NCBI RefSeq assembly: GCF_018294505.1
Contig: NC_057801.1
Span: forward strand, 205,104,915 to 205,168,914
DNA length: 64,000 bases
From: Triticum aestivum
Taxonomy: Eukaryota > Streptophyta > Magnoliopsida > Poales > Poaceae
Reading direction: 5' to 3'
Below the pieces are notes generated by a model. The model was not told the origin of the DNA, did no database searches, and was given only the letters and a program-made list of their open reading frames with translations. Numbering within the stretch: position 1 is the first letter of the stretch; each line of letters begins with the position of its first letter. Made by a program: the position numbers and the translations under genes. Of this stretch, positions 46,691 through 57,010 are shown piece by piece.

Positions 46691-47530
46691 CTAGGAGTAC
46701 TAGTAGTTTAGAAGCCCAAATAAATGAGTGAGGCGCCTTAATGTTACTCTCCACTGTGACTAGTCTTATGGGAAAAGCTGGGGAAGAGACAGCTTATTTT
46801 TTAAGCCGCCAAAAGAACTGGCCCTAGGAGTAGTAGCTAGGGATACTAGGAGTAGTAGCCAGGGATCGAGTGTGCGAGATGAACCAGAGAAAAATAAAGG
46901 CAGAGAGATGAAATGCAAAAAAGACGGAGGGATGTGATGGTTGCTTGTCCGTTTATTTTACCAGGCCACTTATTACTGGCAGTGGTTGGATTTTGTGATA
47001 TGACGGCTTTACTGCCGCGCCACAAGCGGGGTGAGACTCCTGTGCAGCGCCGCCCTCTACACTTGTACTACACCGGTCGTGGTTTATTAGTCCCCCATTG
47101 AATTTGACTGAAGATTTAACTGACAAAATGTTAGTGCATGTCAACAAAAACTATATCGTTGGATTCGTATTTGAACATAGTTTTCAATGATATAATTTTG
47201 TTTGACATGCATCAACATTTATCGTACTATATATAACGTTAGTTCAATTTTTGGTTGTACTAATCTATCGTAAGGTCCCCGTGCGTTGCACGAAAGAGTG
47301 AAATGCATTGATCGGGGAGTTGTTTATTTTGACAAAGGATGTGGGGGTCATCTCATGTGTAACGGGTATCGATAGGTTTCTTCGGATATTATTTCATCTC
47401 TAGAGCTCACAAACATCCAGGTGAAATATATAAAAAGGTATCTTTTGCAAACAAAAGCGTTCAACTGCTCAACCTACATCCAAAATTTGTGAAGAAATAA
47501 CACTTATTGTGCTTTGCAAGAAATGATCTT
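46691..47530. other. Intergenic, MITE remnants
   Basis: A remnant near 47083-47110 (GTGGTTTATTAGTCCCCCAT) matches the family at 46198. GTCCCCGTGCGTTGCACGAA at 47276 recalls the foldback ends at 34700. No gene seen. Confidence 0.6.
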
Positions 47531-48670
47531 TAAGAATTAGTTTTTGAGTATCGATTGTTATACATGTTGGCTACAGATGACATGGCACTTTCTTATAGTC
47601 AACAGTTGGCTATACTATTAAGTATTAACCATGCCCTTATACACCTAGATGGAGGGATTAAATCAGGATGACTTGGAAGGGGGCAGAGGAGATGTAAGAA
47701 ATGGTTCATTGTAAGTCTTTCACCAGTATTGTAGTAAAAAATCATACATGGAAGATTCTAGACTAACCCATAAATGGATACACTTTTATTCATGCGCGAT
47801 ACTCCAATAGAGCAAGATCATGCATGGAAGTCTCCACATGCTTAGACAGCGGATTTCATTGAGCGAAGACTAATGATCAACATTTAACTTGGTAATGCAT
47901 ATGTCCAGGTGAATCTCCTTGGAGTCCCCGTGCACCGTGTTGCGGGGTAAATCATACCATGTGTCTTCCATGTCCACATCGGTGGGAAGGTCCCAGCTCT
48001 GCACAGTCCTAGTCAGCATGATGGAGCCGGTGTTGGCGCCCACATACCTCTGAGGGGTAGTAACAGTGAGCACGCACCCGTACATCGGCCTCATGTTAGT
48101 GTCAGTGTCAGCGGTGTCGCCCCTGACGCACACTACAGAGACGGGGCGGCGGCCTGCACGGGCCTCGCCGGTGCCCATGATCAAGAGGAAGACGCTGCCG
48201 TCCTCCTCCGAGACTAGCAGGCGGCGGTGATCCTCGAGTGACTCCAGCGTGGTGAACGGGTAGCACGTCTCGTACTTGATGTTTTCCGCCAAGGGCCAGT
48301 AGTGACCGCTGCACGCATCTGTGAGGTGATGCACCATGTCCGCCGGCGAGCCCCAAAACGGCATCGGGCACTCATAGCAGTAGACGAAGGGCTCCTTGGA
48401 GGCATCGACCAGGCCGTCCACGAAATGGGAGTGGCTGTAGGGGACGTTGCGCCAGTTGAATATATGAGCAAGTTACTACGAGATTTAATCCAAATAAGCA
48501 CAAAATAAATCATGACAGCTATAACAGAGATGAAACTAATCATGTGGACTAGCATAGTAGATGAACAGATATAATCTAGTAGGATACAGAGTAGAAACAT
48601 GAATTCTACCATGATTTCAAATAGGAAGGACAGAAACACATACGATGCAATGGGAGCAGCACTATTGGCT
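47531..48670 (-). repeat. Tandem duplication unit 1 (1,140 bp)
   Basis: Starts AAGAATTAGTTTTTGAGTAT (from about 47532) and is followed head-to-tail by unit 2, which starts with the same string at 48672. It contains the SINA-like exon 2, its intron and a stub of exon 1. Confidence 0.85.
47870..48670 (-). pseudogene. SINA-like E3 ligase 3' part, copy 1 (lacks 5' end)
   Basis: Exon 2 is 48434-47870 (acceptor CCTACAG), reading HSHFVDGLVDASKEPFVYCY, then ECPMPFWGSPADMVHHLTD, a substrate-binding-type fold with SEEDGSVFLLIMG, and ending CITKLNVDH. The block FxGSxxDMxxHLTD...HxWP..NIxY is characteristic of plant SINA-like ubiquitin ligases (SIAH zinc-finger and TRAF-like parts). The intron (48643-48435, 209 bp) has an intact GTATGT donor. 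Only about 27 bp of exon 1 remain before the duplication boundary, so the RING part is missing. The open frame is intact; expression is doubtful. SINA-like proteins ubiquitinate targets as dimers. Confidence 0.6.
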
Positions 48671-49841
48671 TTAAGAATTAGTTTTTGAGTATCGATTGTT
48701 ATACATGTTGGCTACAGATGACATAGCACTTTCTTGTAGTCAACCGTTGGCTATACTATTAAGTATTAACCATGCCCTTATACACCCAGACAGAGGGATT
48801 AAATCAGGATGACTTGGAAGGGGCAGAGGAGATGTAAGAAATGGTTCATAGTAAGTCTTTCACTAGTATTGTACGTAGTAAAAGTTCATACATGGAAGAT
48901 TCTAGACTAAACCATAAACGGATACACTTTTATTCATGCGCGATACTCCAATAGAGCAAGATCATGCATGGAAGTCTCCACATGCTTAAACAGCGGATTA
49001 CATTGAGCGAAGACTAATGATCAACATTTAACTTGATAATGCGTATGTCCAGGTGAACCTCCTTGGAGTCCCCGTGCACCGCGTTGGCGGGTAAAGGAGA
49101 CCATGGGTTTTCCAAGTCCACATCGGCGGGAAAGCCCTAGCTCCGCAGAGTCCAAGTCTGTTCGATGAGGCTGGTGTCGCCGCCCACGTGACCCGGAGGG
49201 GTAGTAACACTGAGCACACACCCGTACATCGGCCTCGTGTCAGTGTCAGCATTAGCGGCGTCGCCCCTGACGCACACTACAGAGACGGGGCGGCGGCCTG
49301 CGCTGGCCTCGCCGGTGCCCATGATCAAGAGGAAGACGCTGTCGTCCTCCTCCAAGACTAGCAGGCGGCAGTGATCCTCCAGCGACTCCGGCATGGTGAA
49401 CGGGTAGCACGTCTCGTACTTGATGTTCTCCAGCAAGGGCCAGTAGTGACTGCTGCACGCATCCGTGAGGTGATGCACCATGTCCGCCGGCGAGCCCCAA
49501 AACGGCATCGGGCACTCATAGAAGTAGACAAAGGGCTCCTTGGAGGCATCGAACAGGCCGTCCATGAAACGGGGGTGGCTATAGGGGACGTTGCGCCAGT
49601 TGAATATATGAGCAAGTTACTATGAGATTTAATCTGAATAAGCACAAAATAAATCATGATGGTTATAACAGAGATGAAACTAATCATGTGGACTAGCATA
49701 GTAGTAGGATACATAGTAGAAACATGAATTCTACCACGATTTCAAACAGAAAGGACAGAAACACATATGGTGCAACGGGAGCAGCACCGTTGGCATTGAG
49801 GTTGTCGCCCATGTCGTTGAGGAAGAGGTTGCCGAGGTCGG
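48671..49841 (-). repeat. Tandem duplication unit 2 (1,171 bp to the LTR insertion)
   Basis: Colinear with unit 1 and then extends about 30-45 bp further into exon 1 before the gypsy LTR at 49842. The further extent of unit 2 suggests it is the original and unit 1 the duplicate, or that the break lay in exon 1. Confidence 0.8.
49014..49841 (-). pseudogene. SINA-like E3 ligase 3' part, copy 2, broken by stop, donor loss and LTR insertion
   Basis: Exon 1 part 49841-49769 reads TDLGNLFLNDMGDNLNANGA. The intron donor expected at 49768-49763 is ATATGT instead of the GTATGT of copy 1. Exon 2 is 49578-49014 (acceptor CCTATAG). TAG at 49137-49139 replaces the tryptophan codon of copy 1 and removes about 40 residues; the remainder (GFPADVDLENPW..LNVDH) is still readable. 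The gypsy element at 49842 has cut off the 5' part, which would lie to the right beyond the window. Confidence 0.6.
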
Positions 49842-52458
49842 TGTAACATCCCAAATTTTCAATTTGGAATGTTATACATAGATCATCATTGCATATCATA
49901 TTTTGTCGCATTGTTGGCTCGATCCTAGAAATTCTACGCAACTCAAGGACCCACGGAGAGAGTTGGGGATTTCGTTATTTTCATATTTGAGTTTTCTCAA
50001 ATTTTGAAAACAGGGTCATTTGATTTTATTTATTTTATCTTCAATTATTTCTTCTATCAAAATTTGAGAGAGGGAATAAAATGAATTTCCCAAAATAAAG
50101 AAATAATGGAGATTTAATAAAAAAATCAAATAGGATTTTATTTTGGAGTTTTTCGCCTTTTATTTAAAATTAGGAAAAATGCGCGTTTTTCAAAACTGCA
50201 TTTGGGCCCCAAATAAATGTTCATCTTGTCCGGCTTGATTTTAGAAGCCGGGGAAATTTTATTTTGGGATTTTTGGAGTCCGTTTAGTATTTCCTTCGTT
50301 TGATTTTCTGCGCGTAATTATTTATTAAAAAAACGCGAACCGCCTTACGGGCCGTACCCGAGCGGGACTCCGCCCGGGGGCAGCTTATATAAAGCCGCCG
50401 CCCAAGACCCCCCAGCCCACCAGACCCCGCCGCCGGCCCACCACGCCCGAAACCCTAACCCTAGCCGCCAGCCGCCGCCAACGCCGGAGCCGCCGACCTC
50501 GCCGGACGCCGCCGCCGCCGTCGATCCCGCCGCCCGAGGTTTGCCGCGCCTCGTAATCCGTGTCGCCGTTTTTTTCAAAAACCGATCGGTTTTCTTCGGT
50601 TTTGTCGGTTTATTTTTTTTTGTTTCGGTTTATTTTATTAGATCGGTTTTTTTCAGTTTGGTTAAATAGCGAGCGTTCGCTCGTTCATTCGTTTTAACGA
50701 ACGTATTCGTCAGATAAGACCTAGTTAACGAACGTTCGTTCGTTAACCCGTTCGTCGTTTTTCTTTTTCTCGGATTTAATCCGCGATTTTTCTGATCACG
50801 ATTTCTGATCCGATTTTCGTTTTAGTATACCTTTTCGCTCGTTTATCAGAATCAGGCGATTCAAGCACGTGGAGTTTCGTCTCGAAACCCTCTTTCCGAA
50901 TAACCAACTTAAACAAGTTTTTGCTTCTGTAAAATTTGACTTAGGTCCAGATTAGTAAAACGAAGTTGTTTTCTTTCGCCGTTTGATGTTCCGTTGCTTT
51001 GTTTGATTTGATTCTTTTTGCAAACCGGAGTTCTTAAGTTGAACTTTCTGGTTAAATCTTTTATTCGAGTTTTACCTGTGCATTAGATGAGTACTTATTG
51101 TATGCTTGTTTGTTTGTGTGCGATAGAATACCCGGAGTGCGCCGCCTGTTACTTCGAGTCTCTAGGTTTCGCGGATCATCAGCAAGGCAAGTAACACTTT
51201 GATCATATCCCATATTACCCAGTTTTTATTGCATTAGTTCAATCCTCTAACAATTGCATGATTAGGATCTGAATTAAATTGTGGGTTTTGGGAATTAGAT
51301 GAGGTAGTACCTATTACCTGTTTTATTAACAAACCTTTGGGAGTTACTTCTACGTTTGCTTATTATGCCATGCTATGCTAGTAGACGTGGATTGGGTGAG
51401 TGTATCCATGACAGATGTGAGTTTGTTAATTAATGGTTTATTTAAGGTGGCAACTTAAACACACATCTGGGTGGATTGAGGCACCTGGTTTCCAGGACTT
51501 GCCTGTTTTTCTTCGGACCGCCACCCAGGCTCAAAGGGATCATAAGATTATTCATGCTAGAAACTTCCGTGTGCAGCCACATGCTACTATGGGCTCTATC
51601 ATAGTTGACTAAGTCGTGCGAACTCTTACAGGGTAGACTAGCTGATGTAGGGGTTGTAGGTTGGTACGGTCTACCCTTTACGTAAGGTGCAAGCGCTTCT
51701 GAAAGACTATGTCTCGGTCATCCATTTCTCAAACACCATGTAGTGTGAGAAACCAAACGGAGGAGATCGAGTCATGTGGGGAAAAGTGCGCAAACCTCTG
51801 CAGAGTGTAACAAACTAATCATGGTTAGCCGTGTCCCTGGTTATGGACATCTTGAGTATCAAGTACTTGGATATCATGTGAATCTCATCATGTTACTTTA
51901 ATTAATATTGTTGGGTCGTTAATGAGTACTTTTAATTGGGATTGAGAATGCTGTCAACCATTCTCAATGTTTAACAACCACCATGATAGTTAAATAAATT
52001 TATTCCTTTGCAGTAGGGAAAAATTGGCTTTACGCAAAACTGTAACCATAGAGCTTTTCCACCAGCCAAATATGCATGTAGTATAGCTTATTCCATCATA
52101 TTTCTCTATGTGTTACATTGCCAGCATATTCCATGTGCTGACCCATTTTCGGGCTGCAACGTTTCATGTTGCAGACTTTTCAGACGACGAGTAAGGTGCT
52201 TAGGTCGTGGTTCTATACTCGGTGATGCCGTTGGAGTCGATGGACTCGCCTATTCTTCCAAGCCTTCCGCTGTTATCGTATTTAGATGGCCTTAAGCCAT
52301 ATTTATTTTCATAAGTTCTCTCTTGAGACATTCGATGTAATAAGTGTGTGATTGTTACTCTGTTATAAATCCTTCAAGTATTGTGTGGTGTCAGCATTAC
52401 TGATCCAGGGATGACACCTGAGCACGGAGATCAGACTGTTTGAGGTCTGGTCGCTACA
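49842..52458 (+). repeat. 5' LTR of the gypsy element (2,617 bp)
   Basis: TGTAAC...GCTACA. TATA box TATATAAAG at 50386-50394 precedes a GC-rich CCGCCG stretch. The 3' partner is outside the window. Confidence 0.82.
50386..50394 (+). promoter_or_regulatory. TATA box of the gypsy LTR
   Basis: TATATAAAG, upstream of a GC-rich transcribed leader. Confidence 0.6.
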
Positions 52459-52462
52459 AAGA

Positions 52463-52474
52463 TGGTATCAGAGC
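52463..52474 (+). other. Primer-binding site (initiator tRNA-Met)
   Basis: TGGTATCAGAGC, exact complement, four bases after the LTR end. Confidence 0.92.
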
Positions 52475-52568
52475 ACACGCTGACTGTAGGACACGGCCAC
52501 TAAGCTAAAGCCCTAGATCACTACTCTTTCTTCTCATTTCTGACTCCTCATCTTTTCTATTCTATAGG

Positions 52569-53296
52569 ATGGCGGATGCAAGGAACAAGTTCACACAACC
52601 AGATGAAAACTCACCTTTTGGATATCACTTGAAGGAAGTAACTAGATACCTGAACATAGGAGTACCAAGCTTCACTGGAACCTTCAACGCCACTTTACCC
52701 GAAGAGGAGCGCTGGATGATTCAAGTCTACATTCCAGGAAGGACATTTGCACCAGTCACGGAGCCCATAGAGTTTTACTTTGATGCACCAACATGGAGCT
52801 TAGGAAAGAGCATGGTGCCATGGGACAAATTGGAGAAGTTTACCACAACGATCTCAAGAATACTATCTACCAGATTTGTGGGTGCCGAGATGAGCATTGG
52901 GAGATGATCAACACCAGGAAGGACAGATCAATCGCAGCTTATATTCAGGAGTTAAACCAACACATCCAACGCCAGGAGAATCAGATGTGCGCAGATATGG
53001 AGGATCTGCAGAAGGCTATGACTAAGATCAAGGAGCTAGAAGAGGAACTCAAGGCTACACGTAAAGACTATATGGAAGAAATCGTCGCTGTAGTAAGACA
53101 GAACGGCGACCTTAAGGAGAAGATTGGAGTATTCATGGGAGGTTCAGCACCCAAAGGAGAAGATGACGAACCCACTTGTCCGGATAATTATATCATCATC
53201 GACGACACTGACTCGGATCCCGACGATAGTGATGATGATTATGTTGATGAAGCTGGAGTAGATATCATGGAATCTTCATCAGAGCAGTTTTTCTAG
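52569..53296 (+). pseudogene. Pre-gag open frame with frameshift, unknown function
   Basis: ATG at 52569 (MADARNKFTQPDENSPFGYH). Frame 1 carries WMIQVYIPGRTFAPVTEPIE and SLGKSM up to about 52815. The signal then moves to another frame: HGAMGQIGEVYHNDLKNTIY, RKDRSIAAYIQELNQHIQRQ, a coiled coil (MEDLQKAMTKIKELEEELKA) and an acidic end (DDTDSDPDDSDDDYVDEAGV), stop at 53294-53296. About 240 residues if joined. A deletion around the SM/HG junction explains the break. No retroviral enzyme motif. Function unknown. Confidence 0.6.
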
Positions 53297-53370
53297 TTGA
53301 CCACCATAACAGTAGTAGAATTTTCCCCCATTAAAAATTAGTTTTAGTCCAAGCACTTTTGTAACGATAG

Positions 53371-56300
53371 TGTGACGCCCCCGATTCAATCGTACACTAA
53401 TCATGCACGCAAACGTGTACGATCAAGATCAGGGACTCATGGGAAGATATCACAACACAACTCTAAAACACAAATAAGTTATACAAGCATCATAATACAA
53501 GCCAGGGGCCTCGAGGGCTCAAATACAAGTGCTCGATCATAGACGAGTCAGCGGAAGCAACAATATCTGAGTACAGACATAAGTTAAACAAGTTTGCCTT
53601 AAGAAGGCTAGCACAAACTGGGATACAATTCGAAAGAGGCGCAGGCCTCCTGCCTGGGATCCTCCTAACTACTCCTGGTCATCGTCAGCGGGCTGCATGT
53701 AGTAGTAGGCACCTCCAGTGTAGTAGTCATCATCGACAGTGGCGTCTGGCTCCTGGGCTCCAGCATCTGGTTGCGACAACCAGAAAGAAAGGAAAGGGGG
53801 GAAAGGGGGGAGAAAGCAACCGTGAGTACTCATCCAAAGTACTCGCAAGCAAGGATCTACACTACATATGCATGGGTATATGTGTAAATGGCCATATCGG
53901 TGGACTGAACTGCAGAAAGCCAGAATAAGAGGGGGATAGCTAATCCTGTCGAAGACTACGCTTCTGGCAGCCTTCCTCTTGCAGCATGTAGAAGAGAGTA
54001 GACTGAAGTCCTCCAAGTAGCATCGCATAGCATAATCCTACCCGGCGATCCTCTCCTCGTCGCCCTGTTAGAGAGTGATCACCAGGTTGTCTGTGGAACT
54101 TGTCTGGGTGTGTTTTATTAAGTATCCGGTTCTAGTTGTCATAAGGTCAAGGTACAACTCCGGGTCGTCCTTTTACCGAGGGACACGGCTATTCGAATAG
54201 ATAAACTTCCCTGCAGGGGTGCACCACATAACCCAACACGCTCGATCCACTTTGGCCGGACACACTTTCCTGGGTCATACCCGGCCTCGGAAGATCAACA
54301 CGTCGCAGCCCCACCTAGGCACAACAGAGAGGTTAGCACAACGGTCTAAATCCTATGCACGCTGGGGTTTGGGCCCATCGCCCATTGCACTCCTGCATGT
54401 TGCGTATGCGGCCGGAAGCAGACCTAGCAACCTCCATTACAAAGGAAGTCACGTTACGCGGTCCAATCTGGCGCGCACCGCTCAGTCGCTGATGTCAAGA
54501 AGGCTTCGGCTGATACCACGACGTCGAGTGCCCATATCTTTCCCGCGTAGTTGGTTAGTGCGTATAGGCCAGTGGCCAGACTCAGATCAAATACCAAGAT
54601 CTCGTTAAGCGTGTCATTATGAAGCAATCGCGAACACCGACCAGGACCAGGCCCACCTGTCTCCCAGTTGGTCTGAACCTGCCCTGTCGCTCCGCCACAA
54701 AGATCCACACAAAGGGCCGTCGGGACAAAGGTCCTTTCAGCCCCCAATCCGTGAATCACTCGCGGGTACTCTTCGAGCGGACCCGACTTTAGTCACCATC
54801 TGCAGTATGTATATATGTATAGTATATACCCGTGATCACCTCCCGAGTGATCACGGCCCAATAGTATAGCAAGGCAGACTGACAAGAATGAAGGGCCAAT
54901 GATGATAAACTAGCATCCTATACTAAGCATTTAGGATTGCGGGTAAGGTATCAATGACTGTAGCAACAATGACAGGCTATGCAACAGAATAGGAGTAACC
55001 GAACAGTAACATGCTACACTACTCTAATGCAAGCAGTATAGAGAAGAATATGCGATATCTGGTGATTAAGGGGGGGCTTGCCTGGTTGCTCTGGCAAGAG
55101 AGAGGGGTCGTCAACTCCGTAGTCGAATGGGGCGGCAGCAACGTTAGTCTCGTAGTCTCCCGGAGAGAAGAGGGGGAAGAAACAATGAATATAATGCAAA
55201 CAGATGCATAACGATGCATGACAAAGCAATGCGTGATGCTAGGCGTGCCCTAACGCGGTATGAGGTGATACCGGTGAAGAGGGGAAACATCCGAGAAAGT
55301 ATCCCCGGTGTTTCGCATTTTCGGACAAATGAACCGGAGGTGAAATGTTGCAGGTTCACTATGCTAGGGACGCGTGGCGGATGAACAGGCTGCCTATCTG
55401 GATTCGTCTCATCGTTCTGAGCAACTTTCATGTACAAAGTTTTTCCATCCGAGCTACGGTTTATTTTATATTAATTTTAAAAGATTTAATTCATTTTTAG
55501 GATTTATTTAATTATTTAAATTCAACATTATCCAGAACAGTGCATGCTGATGTCAGCATGACATCAGCATGACGTCAGCAGTCAACAAAGGCGTTGACTG
55601 GTCAACTGACATGTGGGTCCATTCTATCATAGACTGATATCTAATTAACAGTTACATAGTTTAATTAACTAGTCAACTATTCAGGATTTAATTAACTTAA
55701 TTAATCTAGTTAGTTAGTTAATTAATTAATATATTTATCTATTTATTTATTTATTTCTAATTCATTTTTATATCTCTCTTTTTTTTAACGTTCCAGGGGC
55801 TGGGCCCCACATGTCATAGGCACAAAGGCCTATCGGGCGCGCTTAGCGGGCGCGGGTGCAGGACGCGGCCTGAGCGGGCGCACGCCCAGGTGTGGGCGGG
55901 CCCGGCAAGGCGCCAGAGTAGGGGGGTTGGTGACCACGGCGGGGCTCGCCGGGCGCCAACCGGGCGGAGGACGGGGATGGCAATGGCGCACGGGACAGGG
56001 GCGGACGGAGGGAGGAGCGGGCTCGGCAGAGGCGCCGCTTCGAGTGGAGCAGCGGCAGCGGCCAAGGGACGGCGCCGGCATGCGCGCACGGGGCGCAGGG
56101 CGGCGACACGGGGGCGCGGGGCCCGGTGAGGGAAGAGGCAAAGCATCGGCGCGCGCCCGGGCGCGTGTACAGGGGCNNNNNNNNNNNNNNNNNNNNNNNN
56201 NNNNNNNNNNNNNNNNNNNNNNNNNNNNNNNNNNNNNNNNNNNNNNNNNNNNNNNNNNNNNNNNNNNNNNNNNNNNNNNNNNNNNNNNNNNNNNNNNNNN

Positions 56301-57000
56301 NNNNNNNNNNNNNNNNNNNNNNNNNNNNNNNNNNNNNNNNNNNNNNNNNNNNNNNNNNNNNNNNNNNNNNNNNNNNNNNNNNNNNNNNNNNNNNNNNNNN
56401 NNNNNNNNNNNNNNNNNNNNNNNNNNNNNNNNNNNNNNNNNNNNNNNNNNNNNNNNNNNNNNNNNNNNNNNNNNNNNNNNNNNNNNNNNNNNNNNNNNNN
56501 NNGCGGCGGCGTCCTGCCGTGGGGGGGCGGCGAGCTCCGGGCGCCGGCGACGGCGGGTGTTGACGAGGCGGCGGGGTCGTGCCCCGATCCGATCTGGATC
56601 AGGGAGAGTGGGAGAGTGGGGGGGAGTGGGGATCGGTAGGTTAGGGTTTCGGGGGGATGGATAAGGGGAGGGGGCGTGGCCGGCCGGCTGGGCCGGGTGG
56701 GTGAATGGGCTGGGGGGTCTTTCTCTTTTTTTGTTTGTTTCCTGTTTTCTTTTCTGTTTAAATCATTTTAAACCATTTAGCCATTTTATAAAAATGTGTT
56801 TGTTGCACCATATTTACATATGCACATTATGGCACCTCCCGAACATTTTTGTTTTAACATTCGAAAACTTTTATTGTTGACATTAATTTGAATTTGAATT
56901 TTGAAACGGTTTCGAATCATCGCGAGGTTAACAACAGTGACCGTGGTGACATGGCATCATTAGCGTGGGATTACTGTAGCTTAATTATCCGGTTGTCACA
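53371..57000 (-). repeat. 3' LTR of the LARD-like element (about 3,630 bp, with gap)
   Basis: On the minus strand it starts TGTGACAACCGG and ends GGGGGCGTCACA. Includes GC-rich and simple TTAATTAA/TTTATTTA stretches and a CATGACATCAGCATGACGTC cluster (55550-55590). Confidence 0.85.
56177..56502. other. Assembly gap (N)
   Basis: 326 undetermined bases in the GC-rich part of the LTR. The right LTR continues past the same point with ACGCGGGGCGAGGCCACG. Confidence 1.
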
Positions 57001-57010
57001 AATCTCCTCC
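57001..57010 (-). other. Polypurine tract of the LARD-like element
   Basis: GGAGGAGATT on the minus strand, immediately before the 3' LTR start TGTGAC. Confidence 0.65.

Larger units (their letters stand above)
49842..53370 (+). mobile_element. Gypsy element, 5' part (LTR, PBS, pre-gag frame), interrupted at 53371
   Basis: The LTR starts TGTAACATCCC and is followed by PBS and leader. The arrangement (long LTR, GCTGACTGTAGGA after the PBS, a frame starting MADxxx before gag) parallels the Tekay element at 13088. No gag or pol is reached before the LARD-like element inserts. A left target copy would be GTCGG (49837-49841). Confidence 0.8.

Noticed and set aside
54219..54608. 129-codon frame present in both LARD LTRs (also 62033-62422)
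   Set aside because: LTR sequence without known domain; the copy at 62033 differs by substitutions without sign of constraint.
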